Positions 6,855 to 14,656 of a DNA stretch of 18,675 nucleotides are shown piece by piece. The DNA comes from Dehalococcoidia bacterium UBA3254. Lineage in GTDB: Bacteria; Chloroflexota; Dehalococcoidia; Dehalococcoidales; UBA3254. The stretch lies in NCBI GenBank assembly GCA_002362735.1, contig DEUU01000368.1, positions 1 to 18,675 on the forward strand. Direction: 5' to 3'. Both the position numbers and the translations under genes were made by a program. Numbering within the stretch: position 1 is the stretch's first letter; each line of letters begins with the position of its first letter. The notes beneath the pieces were generated by a model. That model did not search any database, was not told the DNA's origin, and saw only the letters and a list, made by a program, of their open reading frames with translations.

Positions 6855-8213
6855 ATGTCGGGGCTGTCTCTCGCCCATGATAAACCAGTAGCCCGGAAAA
6901 AATTTTTTTACGGCTGGGTGATTGTGGCCGTTTGCACCCTGATGCTGGTCATTACTTACGGTCTGATGTACAGCTACAGCGTCTTTTTTAAACCTCTGGC
7001 TGCGTATTTTAACTGGGACCGTGAGACGGTCTCCCTGGTCTACTCAGTTTCTCTGGTTTTCCGGGGAGCGATCTCAATCGCAACTGGCTGGGTGGCAGAT
7101 AAATATGGTCCGAGAAAAGTTATGGTCTTTTGCGGCTTCATGATCGGACTTGGATTTTTCCTCTCGGCGCATGTCCAGAATTTATGGCAGTTTTTCTTGA
7201 CCTATGCGGTTATTGAATCCATCGGTTTAAGCGGTGCCTTTGGCATCGGGACGGCGATGACCTCACGGTGGTTTACGAAAAACCGGGGTCTGGCTTTGGG
7301 GATCATCTCTTCGGGTGTCGGCCTGGGGACTCTTTTAATTGTGCCCGGGGCTGAGAGTCTGATAGAACTACTGAACTGGTCTCAAACTTTTATTATCTGT
7401 GGTGTGGTATCCGGGATAATTATTATGGTCTCTGCTCTCTTCTTAAAACCAGCGCCGGCAGGGACACTTCCCTCCATCTCTCTTCAAAAAAGGGAGAAAA
7501 GCCTGGAAAGCATCAGGTTTTCCTCACAGGTTAAGGCAGATAAAGTTAGAGATAATTCTTCCCGGTCTTCCCTGGCAGGAGGAGTAACAAGAAGTCAGGC
7601 CCAGCGGCCCGAGCAGGTGGAAAAGACTTTACTGCAGGCTATCCGAGATCCCAAGGTGATCGTTATGATGTCGATTTTTGCCTTTCTTATAGGATGTACT
7701 CAACTGGTAGTTGTTCATCTGGTCAACTACGCCACAGATATGGGTATAACTCCGCTGGTGGCAGCAACCTTTGTTAGTGTGATTGGAGTTGCCAGCATTG
7801 GCGGTCGGCTCATCATCGGGGCAGGTTCCGACAGAGTCGGACTAAATAATACGCTAATTACCTGCGTTTTACTGGTTATCGCCTCCATGGCCAGCCTGTT
7901 CTTTGTTAAGTCCCTTTGGTCATTTTATCTTTTCGGTGTAATTTTTGGGCTCGCTTACGGCGGTGAAGTACCCCAGATACCCCTGTTTGTAGGGAAATTC
8001 TGCGGGACGAAAGCTATGGCAACCGTGATGGGCCTGGCGCTGTTTGTCGGCAATATCGGAGGAGCTCTTGGACCCTGGATCGGCGGCAAAATATTCGATA
8101 TGACTTCAAATTACTACTGGGCGTTTGTTGCAGCTTTAATCGTCAGCATTCTGGCTTTAATCCTGACGCTGGTGTTAAATCGAATTATGAAAAAACAGCT
8201 CCTGAATCATTGA
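6855..8213 (+). CDS. MFS transporter, oxalate/formate antiporter (OFA) / monocarboxylate type
   Basis: The 452-residue protein has 12 predicted membrane helices in two halves joined by a polar loop (about residues 197-262) rich in Ser, Arg and Gln. The opening FFYGWVIVAVCTLMLVITYG and SYSVFFKPLAAYFNW is the hallmark of the OFA/MCT-like branch. Motif A is GWVADKYGPRKVM (78-90), and a second-half counterpart is GRLIIGAGSDRVG. Members exchange or import organic anions such as oxalate, formate, pyruvate or other monocarboxylates across the cytoplasmic membrane. The ATG at 6855 has GGGAG about 12 bases upstream, a long spacing. The gene is convergent with the QueG-like gene, 16 bases apart. Given the neighbouring decarboxylase and molybdoenzyme, an aromatic or small carboxylate substrate is plausible but not shown. 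Confidence 0.88.
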   Translation: MSGLSLAHDKPVARKKFFYGWVIVAVCTLMLVITYGLMYSYSVFFKPLAAYFNWDRETVSLVYSVSLVFRGAISIATGWVADKYGPRKVMVFCGFMIGLGFFLSAHVQNLWQFFLTYAVIESIGLSGAFGIGTAMTSRWFTKNRGLALGIISSGVGLGTLLIVPGAESLIELLNWSQTFIICGVVSGIIIMVSALFLKPAPAGTLPSISLQKREKSLESIRFSSQVKADKVRDNSSRSSLAGGVTRSQAQRPEQVEKTLLQAIRDPKVIVMMSIFAFLIGCTQLVVVHLVNYATDMGITPLVAATFVSVIGVASIGGRLIIGAGSDRVGLNNTLITCVLLVIASMASLFFVKSLWSFYLFGVIFGLAYGGEVPQIPLFVGKFCGTKAMATVMGLALFVGNIGGALGPWIGGKIFDMTSNYYWAFVAALIVSILALILTLVLNRIMKKQLLNH

Positions 8214-8229
8214 TCTATCTTTTTAACCA

Positions 8230-9141
8230 TCAGGATAGAGGAATGCAGTTCTCACAGGGGACATCGGTCTGACAGAAACCGCAGCCTAAAATATCCGTAT
8301 AAAGAAATCCGTTCACGGCTAACTGTCCGGACTTTTCGAGATTTTGTTTCATTGCCTTTAGATACAGCTCGCATTTGTTCTTATCGTGACCTTTTTCGCT
8401 GATAGCCTGGGCCGGGCAGCGTGAAATACATTTCCCGCAACCACCCTGGCGCAAGAAGAGACAGTTGGCACGATAATCGGAATAAGGTCTGGGAGTAATC
8501 GGCAATGCCAAATTAGTAACTACGCTGCCAAGACGGATCGCTATCCCTTTGGGCGTAATGAAACCGTCACTCAGACTGAAGGTACCGAGTCCGGCAGCAT
8601 AGCCAACATGGCGCTGAGACCAGCGGCAAGACTTACCGTTGGGTTCTTCGATCATGCTCCACCATTTAGCCAGATCTGGAGCTACCGCCAGATATCCCAT
8701 GCTCTCAAGTAAGCTTACCACGTATCTTTCAAGACGATAGTTAACTTCCTGCCCTTTTAATCGGGTATGGTTCCATCTTAACGAGCAGACAGTGGTTTCC
8801 TCTTTCATACTGAAGCGGGTTTTAGTCGTCGAGGGCAGTACCCAGGAGATTACGCTGATCCGGGAAAGGTCCTTTTTACCCAGACCTCCGGTTTTAAGAT
8901 ACATCTCCAGGACTTCACGGGGAGTCACGTGATATTCACCAATTACAGTCTTATATTCTTGAAAAAGAGGGTCATCACCGTTTGCACAAGCGACCAAGGG
9001 CTCATCCCAGATAGGCTCATCCGGAGAAAAATCAAAGCGATTATCGGGACTCCTGGCAATATAATCCCGGACGGCCTTCACGATAAATATTCCCGGATTG
9101 GTTTGAAATTGTTTTTGCTTCGAGGGAGTCAAGCAAATCAT
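8230..9141 (-). CDS. QueG-like / epoxyqueuosine reductase-related double [4Fe-4S] protein
   Basis: I place the start at the ATG at 9141 (303 residues). A TTG at 9168 would coincide with the predicted transcription start, and AAGAGG lies 11 bases before 9141. In 303-residue numbering the C-terminal half has C235-G-K-C238-I-S-R-C242-P with C227 and C257 nearby, and a second set C287, C290, C296, C299. Part of this recalls the GCxxCQxxCP motif of QueG and of the C-terminal part of reductive dehalogenases. The middle (RHVGYAAGLGTFSLSDGFITPKGIAIRLGSVVT) matches the conserved core of that group, where the cofactor pocket lies. There is no twin-arginine signal, so it should be cytosolic. The N-terminal 160 residues do not look like canonical QueG, so queuosine synthesis is doubtful. 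A B12-dependent or simple electron-transfer role is possible. Confidence 0.78.
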   Translation of the reverse strand: MICLTPSKQKQFQTNPGIFIVKAVRDYIARSPDNRFDFSPDEPIWDEPLVACANGDDPLFQEYKTVIGEYHVTPREVLEMYLKTGGLGKKDLSRISVISWVLPSTTKTRFSMKEETTVCSLRWNHTRLKGQEVNYRLERYVVSLLESMGYLAVAPDLAKWWSMIEEPNGKSCRWSQRHVGYAAGLGTFSLSDGFITPKGIAIRLGSVVTNLALPITPRPYSDYRANCLFLRQGGCGKCISRCPAQAISEKGHDKNKCELYLKAMKQNLEKSGQLAVNGFLYTDILGCGFCQTDVPCENCIPLS

Positions 9142-9173
9142 ATCTTTCTGTGCCTCTTTTCCTAACAATACCG

Positions 9174-9201
9174 AATATCTCAGTACAATTCAAATAGACA
9201 A
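9174..9201 (-). promoter_or_regulatory. Possible promoter of the QueG-like gene
   Basis: On the minus strand TTGTCT (9201-9196) is followed after 16 bases by GATATT (9179-9174), four matches of six in each box. The region is AT-rich, so chance matches are likely. The predicted start near 9167 favours translation from the ATG at 9141. Confidence 0.35.
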
Positions 9202-9254
9202 CAAGCCAAAAATCGAATGTTAAAAGTAAAAGTGTAATATTTTTAATATTAAAT

Positions 9255-10277
9255 TCAGTTTATTTTAAACAGCTTTTTAGCGGTCAGATGGTGAATTTTA
9301 TCCTTATCAGCATTCGAGACGGGAATCCGATTTATAAAATCTACCGCCTCCAAGGAGTTTTCGTATGGATAATCCGCTGCAAACATCATATGATCTGCCC
9401 CGAGCTCCATAAAGACACTCAAAAAGGCAGGTATAGAATACATTCCAGCATTATTGACATAAAAATTATTCCGGAGATATTCACTCGGTGCTTTCCGGAT
9501 ATCAGGGCGGACTTCTTCTCCCATCCAGGGCTTTTTAAAACTAAAATCAATGCGATAGATCCAGAAGACGAGTCCCTCTCCGAGATGCCCAAGAACGATC
9601 TTCAGCCGCGGATATCGATCAAAAAGTCCGCTGTAGATCAAACGCATGGCATGCAGGGAGACTTCGGCTCCAAAACCCCAGGGAGGGCCAGCCAGGGCAA
9701 ATCCGTAGTCGGAATATGGTTTGAGGCTGGAGGCGATGGGAGTGTTCGGATGAAGAAAGATCGGGACATCCAGCTTTTCAGCAACCTCGAATACCGGCCA
9801 GTATTTTTTATCATCCAGGTAACTATATCCGACATGAGAGTTGATTTTAGCTCCTCGGAGACCAAGTTTCAGGACCGCTCTTTCTAATTCACCGGCAGCT
9901 TCTTCCGGGCTCTGCACGGCGAGAGAAGCTAAACCGATAAAACGGTCAGGATGCCTGGATATTGCCGTGGACAAAGCCTCGTTAGTCCGGCGGGAGAAGT
10001 GCATACCGTCAGCAGAGTTGAACTGCTCACATCCGGGCGTAGACAAGCTTAAAACCTGTATATCAATACCCGACTGGTCCATATTTTTAAGTCTACCTTC
10101 GGCTAAGTCCAGAAGTTGATCTTCGATCTCCATTCCGTGGGGTTCCCAGATTTGTGATTCGTACCATAAGCGAACATAACCTTTATAGATTTCCTCCCGG
10201 GGTGTATCCTGGCGTGAGAACAAATAATCCTGATATTCCTTGGTATAAAAATGAGCTTCAGTATCAATCCTGGTCAT
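9255..10277 (-). CDS. Amidohydrolase_2 family metal-dependent decarboxylase/hydrolase, gamma-resorcylate decarboxylase-like
   Basis: I chose the ATG at 10277 (340 residues). It is preceded by GAGGGA at 4 bases, while the ATG four codons earlier (10289) has no such site. The protein is a complete TIM-barrel amidohydrolase of the ACMSD group. Metal-site residues appear in order: Glu7 and His9 in DTEAHF, His176 in IFLHPNTP, His231 in LGHLGEGL and Asp302 in AADYPYE. Characterised relatives include gamma-resorcylate (2,6-dihydroxybenzoate) decarboxylase, 5-carboxyvanillate decarboxylase and ACMSD, which remove CO2 non-oxidatively from aromatic or muconate-type acids. Others in the family are hydrolases, so the reaction is not proven. 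The ExH spacing and the HLGEG and DYPYE segments favour a decarboxylase. It has a strong promoter of its own and lies near a molybdenum hydroxylase-like pair. Confidence 0.85.
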   Translation of the reverse strand: MTRIDTEAHFYTKEYQDYLFSRQDTPREEIYKGYVRLWYESQIWEPHGMEIEDQLLDLAEGRLKNMDQSGIDIQVLSLSTPGCEQFNSADGMHFSRRTNEALSTAISRHPDRFIGLASLAVQSPEEAAGELERAVLKLGLRGAKINSHVGYSYLDDKKYWPVFEVAEKLDVPIFLHPNTPIASSLKPYSDYGFALAGPPWGFGAEVSLHAMRLIYSGLFDRYPRLKIVLGHLGEGLVFWIYRIDFSFKKPWMGEEVRPDIRKAPSEYLRNNFYVNNAGMYSIPAFLSVFMELGADHMMFAADYPYENSLEAVDFINRIPVSNADKDKIHHLTAKKLFKIN

Positions 10278-10309
10278 ATTTTCCCTCATAAATCAAAATT
10301 GAGGACTTA

Positions 10310-10338
10310 ATTCTGGCAAAGGGGCAGGGCTTTGTCAA
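10310..10338 (-). promoter_or_regulatory. Sigma70-type promoter of the amidohydrolase gene
   Basis: On the minus strand a perfect TTGACA (10338-10333) is followed after 17 bases by CAGAAT (10315-10310), four of six matches to TATAAT. Transcription would begin near 10303, about 26 bases before the chosen ATG. Confidence 0.55.
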
Positions 10339-10571
10339 GGTAAAAGTATTATTGTCTGTGGCCAAATCTTAGTATGTAGATGAGTATTTTACTATATTTT
10401 AGAAGGCTAAGTTGTTATTAATGTTGAGGGATGTGGATTGCTTTGCTCTGCTTGCAAAGGCAGAACGATGCTTCGTAAATATGGGCATAGAAGATGGCCT
10501 TGGTAACGATATTTGGATAGGCCTTTTACTGAAGCAAAGACAATTGCCGGAAGTTGAGCTAAAATATATGT

Positions 10572-11261
10572 ATGCTGCTGAACATCGTTGTAATCATCCT
10601 GGCGGCGATTGCCCCCTGTGCCTTCTGGCTCTGGATTATTTATAAAGGGGACAGATACAAACCGGAGCCGAAAAGGCTGGTCATCCGTACATTTATTTTA
10701 GGAATGGTTATCGCTATACCGGTGGCAATCATAGAGTCGGTACTATATCCCGGATCAGTATCCGGGAATTTGTCTGTGTCCACAGCGGCTTACGTCGCCT
10801 TTGTTGTAGCCGGGGTTACGGAGGAAGCCGGGAAATTTTCCGTAGTCAGATTCAGTGTCTATAATTCTCCACATTTTGAAGAACCAGCGGACGGGCTGAT
10901 TTATTCAGCAGCTTCAGCTCTGGGTTTTGCTTCTCTGGAAAACATCATCTACGTCGTTAGCTTTGGGTGGCAGGTACTTCTTGTAAGGGGTCTCTTTTCA
11001 AATTTGGCCCACGTCGTTTTTTCATCTCTCTGGGGATATCCGCTGGCTCTCACCAAACTGGGTATGTTGAAACATAAATCCTTAACCTATTTCGGGCTGG
11101 TAGCGGCAATGATTGCACACGGGATCTTCGATTTTCTCTTTTTCACCGGTACCGCTCTGACCTGGCTGGTAGTTCCGTTTTTCCTCGGGGGTGTAGCTCT
11201 GTTCGTGCTCATGATGATTCATGCTAACCGGCATTCGGTATATATCCAGCACAGAGTATAA
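10572..11261 (+). CDS. PrsW family intramembrane metalloprotease
   Basis: The 229-residue membrane protein has about seven or eight predicted helices. Catalytic-type motifs sit where PrsW/CPBP-related proteases have them: EEAGK with Glu84, Glu85 and Lys88, GFASLEN with Glu123, NLAHVVFSSLWG with His147, and MIAHGIFDF with His183. PrsW of Bacillus cleaves the anti-sigma factor RsiW at the membrane; many other members have unknown targets. No sigma/anti-sigma pair lies in this window, so no target can be named. The ATG at 10572 has only a weak upstream purine stretch. A frame from 10412 overlaps the beginning in another phase and is not accepted. An AT-rich weak hairpin (11271-11290) follows the stop. 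Confidence 0.9.
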   Translation: MLLNIVVIILAAIAPCAFWLWIIYKGDRYKPEPKRLVIRTFILGMVIAIPVAIIESVLYPGSVSGNLSVSTAAYVAFVVAGVTEEAGKFSVVRFSVYNSPHFEEPADGLIYSAASALGFASLENIIYVVSFGWQVLLVRGLFSNLAHVVFSSLWGYPLALTKLGMLKHKSLTYFGLVAAMIAHGIFDFLFFTGTALTWLVVPFFLGGVALFVLMMIHANRHSVYIQHRV

Positions 11262-11389
11262 CATATCCGCAACTATATATTTTTATAGTTTAAAATAGTC
11301 TGTTTTCTTAATATTTTCGTAATAGTTTAAGCTTAGAATATAAGTACAGCGTGGAGCAGCACGTTTATGGCAAGTTCTCTGCTACAGCG

Positions 11390-11419
11390 GGCTCCGGCCG
11401 GGCTTGATTCCCCGGAGCC
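11390..11419. repeat. GC-rich inverted repeat, possible structured RNA or terminator stem
   Basis: GGCTCCGG (11390-11397) and CCGGAGCC (11412-11419) form a perfect 8-bp stem around 14 bases. It stands out in an AT-rich intergenic stretch between the PrsW and DUF4342 genes, which converge. A second, imperfect stem precedes it (AGCAG near 11355, CTGCT near 11380). Read on the minus strand it follows the DUF4342 stop by about 60 bases and could act in termination, but no T run follows. No coding potential is supported here. Confidence 0.45.
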
Positions 11420-11476
11420 AGACCATTTCCAGTCAAAAGGTATACTTACAATTCAGCCAAAGGTCAGGAGAAGACA

Positions 11477-11740
11477 TCACTTCTTTTTTGGCTTCTCGAC
11501 TTTTTCTACTTCGACGATACACTCATTTACCAGGCTGCCGAAGGCCCGGATAGCTGCCAGTACGGGAGCTTCGATTAAATTAGCCGGAGAGGCCGGATCT
11601 TTCGTGGTTAACGGAATATCCAGAAGATGATTCTCTTCGCTTATCAGACAGACTTTCCTGGCATCACCCCTTCCTACCAGTTCACGGATCGCTTCAGCCA
11701 GCCGGTTTCCTTTAACGACCATCCTCTCCTTTTTTGCCAT
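11477..11740 (-). CDS. DUF4342 domain protein
   Basis: The 87-residue protein starts at the ATG at 11740, eight bases after AGAGG. A GTG at 11749 overlaps the ribosome site. Nearly the whole length matches the DUF4342 pattern: KGNRLAEAIRELVGRGDARK, a short strand pair (VCLISEENHLLDIPLT), then a hydrophobic segment with APVLAAIRAFGSLV and the ending ECIVEVEKVEKPKKK. Larger family members carry an N-terminal UBA-like domain, which is absent here. The function is unknown. The usual glycine-rich hydrophobic insert before APVLAA is replaced by KDPASPANLIE, so membrane association is not evident. It is divergent from the molybdoenzyme pair, with 276 bases between the two starts, and convergent with the protease gene. 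Confidence 0.8.
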   Translation of the reverse strand: MAKKERMVVKGNRLAEAIRELVGRGDARKVCLISEENHLLDIPLTTKDPASPANLIEAPVLAAIRAFGSLVNECIVEVEKVEKPKKK

Positions 11741-11918
11741 CGCTGCCACCTCTTAGATTAATTTAAAGAAAAATCTCAAAAAATATCGAAAGAAAATTTG
11801 TTAATTTGCTTTGGGATTTAAGATTTTTATCCTCTATCTATAGTATATCAAAGGGCTATTTATCCAACCGGAAGGTAGATGGCTGGCAAAAAATCCTGGT
11901 ATCAAATAAATAAACGTA

Positions 11919-11934
11919 TGTGATCAAAGTCACA
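11919..11934. promoter_or_regulatory. CRP/FNR-type palindromic site upstream of the molybdoenzyme promoter
   Basis: TGTGATCAAAGTCACA is TGTGA-N6-TCACA, a perfect match to the two half-sites bound by CRP and several other CRP/FNR-family regulators. It ends 6 bases before the -35 box and is centred about 49 bases before the expected transcription start, a place suited to activation. No regulator gene of this family lies in the window, so the cognate protein and signal are unknown. Confidence 0.6.
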
Positions 11935-11940
11935 AAATAT

Positions 11941-11969
11941 TTGAGTATCAGTTTATTATGCTATATAAT
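11941..11969 (+). promoter_or_regulatory. Sigma70-type promoter of the molybdoenzyme operon
   Basis: TTGAGT (11941-11946) and a perfect TATAAT (11964-11969) are separated by 17 bases. Transcription would begin near 11976, leaving a leader of about 40 bases with AAGGAGAGG in front of the ATG at 12017. Confidence 0.65.
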
Positions 11970-12016
11970 AAAGTCTAAAGTTAAAGAGATTGAATACCCT
12001 GAAAGGAGAGGAATGA

Positions 12017-14656
12017 ATGGCAGAGAAAAAAGGTGAACCCAAAGCCAGGGGAATTGCCCAGGTAGATAAAACGGTTCTGAAATCTACCGCCCTTGGCGGA
12101 ATGCATGGCGGCGGTGCACCAGTCTTTGTCGATGTCAAAGACGGAAAAGTCGTCCGCGTCAGACCCTTCCATTATGATTGGAAATATGACATGAAATCTT
12201 TCAACCCCTGGAAATTTGAGAGAGACGGTGTCAAACTCCAACCCCTTACCAAGACCTGCATCGGTCCTTACTCGCTGGCATATAAGAAGAGGACCTATTC
12301 CCCCAACCGCATCCAGTATCCTATGAAGAGGGTGGACTGGAATCCCAAAGGCGAGAGAAATACGGAGAACCGCGGCAAGAGCAAATTTGTCAGAATCTCC
12401 TGGGATGAAGCTTCCACAATCATCGCCGACGAAATTAAAAGAATCCATAAGAAATATGGACCCCTGGGTATCATGCTGCAAGGCGATGGTCATGGGGAAT
12501 GCAAGACGATCAACACGCCTCACGGCCAGTCAGGCCTACTGCTGGATAAAATCGGTGGTTTCACCCAGATGGTTCGAAACCCGGACAGCTGGGAAGGCTG
12601 GTACTTCGGTTCCAAGCATGTCTGGGGCCAGGGCATCGTCGGTATGATGCATCCGACGGATAACTCAATCAAAGATATTACAGAATATTCGGACATGGTA
12701 TTGTTCTGGGGCTGCGATCCCGAGACTACACCCTGGGGGTTTGTCGGTCAGTTCGCTTCACGTCTCTGTTACTTCTGGCGTGATTGCGGAATCAAGCAAG
12801 TCTATGTTTGCCCGGATTTAAACTACGGAGCAGCGGTCCATGCAGATAAATGGATTCCCATCCTGCCCAATACAGATGCGGCAATGCATCTGGCAATTAT
12901 TTATACCTGGATTAAAGAAGGGACCTATGACAAGAAATATGTAAAGAGCCACACGGTCGGTTTTGATAAGATCAAAGACTACGTCCTGGGCAACGATGAA
13001 GACGGTATCGTCAAGACCCCGGAATGGGCTTCCAAAAAATGCGGCGTTCCCGAATGGACGATCAAAGCTCTGGCCAGGGACTGGGCGAAGAAAACCGTTT
13101 CCATAGCTCACTACTTCGGCGGTTCTTATGTTAGAGGGCCTTACTCTCATGAGCCGGCCAGACTTGAATGCGTCCTTCTGGCGATGCAAGGCCTCGGCGG
13201 TCCGGGCAAGTGGCAGATCCAGATCACTTACGGCGGCATGCCCCGCGCAGAAGGCATTAAGACCACCCGTTTCTTCAACCCGGTACTCGGTGAACGTTTG
13301 ATCAAACCGACCCGGTCCACAGTGGCGGCCTGGGGTAAACAGCTAATCCCGAAAACCCTGGTTCATAAAGCCATCCAACTCGGTTCTCTTTCATATTATG
13401 GCAGCGGTGCTATCGAAGCTCCGGTAGAGGACCAGTTTAAGAAATATACTTATCCTATCGCTAAAGAAGACGGCGGTACCGAAATCCATATGCTCTGGTG
13501 TGATAATCCCTGCCGTACTACCTGCTGGAACTGCGGTAATGAGACGATCGAAGCTTACCGAAGTCCCAAGATCGAAACCATTGTCGTTCAGCACCCCTGG
13601 CTAGAAAATGATACACTCTATGCCGATATCATTTTACCGACCAATACCATGATGGAAGTCGACGATATCGTCACTCATACCCGGCAGGGTGTTCAATTCC
13701 AGCATATTGCTATCCAGAACAAGGCCATCGAACCCATCGGCGAATCCAAGAGCGACTTTGAAGCGGTCATGGAAGTGGCGAAAAAGATGGGTAAATATGA
13801 AGAGATTACCCAGGGTCAGACTCTTCAGGACCTCCAAAAACTGGTGTTCACCAACATGGGCACCGATAAATTCCTGAGCTGGGAAGATTTCAAAGACAAG
13901 CAGTATTTTGTGTTCCCGATTGCTAAGGACTGGGAAAAAGACATTGAAAAGTCCCTTTGGAGAAAGTTCTACGAGGACCCGGACAACAATCCCATACCCA
14001 CTCCTACGGGAAAGATGGAGTTGTATTCTGAAGCACTGGCTGAAGCTTTCCCCACCGATAAAGAAAGGCCGCCTTATCCACAGTGGGTGGAAAAGAGCGA
14101 AATGCATGATGAGAGAGTAAGCGGCAGCCGCGCCAAGATATTCCCGCTCTTGATCGTGGCCAACCATCCCAGGTGGAGGACTCACGCTCAGGGAGATGAT
14201 ATCCCCTGGACACGGGAAGCATTAACATGTAAAATTGAAGCCTGGGACGGTTACTGGTACGAGCCAGTCTGGGTTAATCCGAAAGATGCGGCTTCCAGAG
14301 GCATCAAGACCGGAGACATCGTCAAAGTCTTCAATGAGAGAGGAGTTGTCCTCGGTGGCGCCATAGTCTGGGAGAGGATTATGCCCGGTGTAACCTACAT
14401 GGATCATGGAGCTAGATGCGATTCAATCCTGGCTGGTAAGATAGATCGGGGCGGCGCAATAGACCTGATTTCCCCGGATTGGGTTATTTCCAAGAACTGC
14501 GTCGGTGAGGCCACCAGCGGTTTCCTGGTAGATGTACAAAAAGTGGCTCAGGCCGAGATGGAAGAGTGGAGAAAGCTCTATCCCGAAGCCTGGGAGAGAG
14601 AATACGACCCGGCTTCCGGTCTACGGTTCAATGCTTGGGTTGAAGGAGGAAAATAA
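12017..14656 (+). CDS. Molybdopterin enzyme large subunit, pyrogallol transhydroxylase / resorcinol hydroxylase-like
   Basis: The 879-residue protein is a complete DMSO-reductase-superfamily catalytic subunit that should bind Mo and two pyranopterin guanine dinucleotides. AAGGAGAGG (12003-12011) is 5 bases before the start. There is no twin-arginine signal, so it is cytosolic. The N-terminal segment (GGMHGGGAPVFVDVKDGKVVRV) sits where most relatives have a CxxCxxxC cluster site, but the first cysteine is Cys81, so no N-terminal [4Fe-4S] cluster is possible. This absence, the length (the Pelobacter acidigallici large subunit is about 875) and the motif Asp190-Ser191-Trp192 point to the transhydroxylase family, where a serine in an Asp-Ser-Trp triplet ligates Mo. 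The C-terminal domain (KIFPLLIVANHPRWRTHAQ, about 707-840) is the usual pterin-binding barrel. It is followed directly by its small-subunit gene. Pyrogallol hydroxyl transfer, resorcinol hydroxylation or a related ring reaction are all possible. Confidence 0.88.
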   Translation: MAEKKGEPKARGIAQVDKTVLKSTALGGMHGGGAPVFVDVKDGKVVRVRPFHYDWKYDMKSFNPWKFERDGVKLQPLTKTCIGPYSLAYKKRTYSPNRIQYPMKRVDWNPKGERNTENRGKSKFVRISWDEASTIIADEIKRIHKKYGPLGIMLQGDGHGECKTINTPHGQSGLLLDKIGGFTQMVRNPDSWEGWYFGSKHVWGQGIVGMMHPTDNSIKDITEYSDMVLFWGCDPETTPWGFVGQFASRLCYFWRDCGIKQVYVCPDLNYGAAVHADKWIPILPNTDAAMHLAIIYTWIKEGTYDKKYVKSHTVGFDKIKDYVLGNDEDGIVKTPEWASKKCGVPEWTIKALARDWAKKTVSIAHYFGGSYVRGPYSHEPARLECVLLAMQGLGGPGKWQIQITYGGMPRAEGIKTTRFFNPVLGERLIKPTRSTVAAWGKQLIPKTLVHKAIQLGSLSYYGSGAIEAPVEDQFKKYTYPIAKEDGGTEIHMLWCDNPCRTTCWNCGNETIEAYRSPKIETIVVQHPWLENDTLYADIILPTNTMMEVDDIVTHTRQGVQFQHIAIQNKAIEPIGESKSDFEAVMEVAKKMGKYEEITQGQTLQDLQKLVFTNMGTDKFLSWEDFKDKQYFVFPIAKDWEKDIEKSLWRKFYEDPDNNPIPTPTGKMELYSEALAEAFPTDKERPPYPQWVEKSEMHDERVSGSRAKIFPLLIVANHPRWRTHAQGDDIPWTREALTCKIEAWDGYWYEPVWVNPKDAASRGIKTGDIVKVFNERGVVLGGAIVWERIMPGVTYMDHGARCDSILAGKIDRGGAIDLISPDWVISKNCVGEATSGFLVDVQKVAQAEMEEWRKLYPEAWEREYDPASGLRFNAWVEGGK

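Noticed and set aside
10412..10645. 77-codon frame starting with TTG before the PrsW gene
   Set aside because: It overlaps the start of the PrsW gene by 74 bases in another phase, has no good ribosome site and encodes nothing recognisable; the overlap is part of the strongly supported membrane protein.
11390..11419. tRNA-like T arm (CTTGATTC between C/G-rich arms) or cobalamin riboswitch fragment
   Set aside because: No D arm, anticodon arm or acceptor stem of proper length can be drawn. The sequence lacks the conserved B12-box, and no plausible target gene follows on the minus strand.
11367..11630. 87-codon plus-strand frame
   Set aside because: It is largely antisense to the DUF4342 gene, passes through the GC-rich hairpin and has no ribosome site.
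13634..14185. 183-codon antisense frame inside the molybdoenzyme large-subunit gene
   Set aside because: It is a shadow of a well-supported gene, made possible by its codon use; no start signal or recognisable product.
12017..14656. Assignment of the large subunit as formate dehydrogenase, nitrate reductase or acetylene hydratase
   Set aside because: The N-terminal cluster cysteines required in those enzymes are absent, there is no Tat signal, and the partner subunit has the extra beta domain typical of transhydroxylase.
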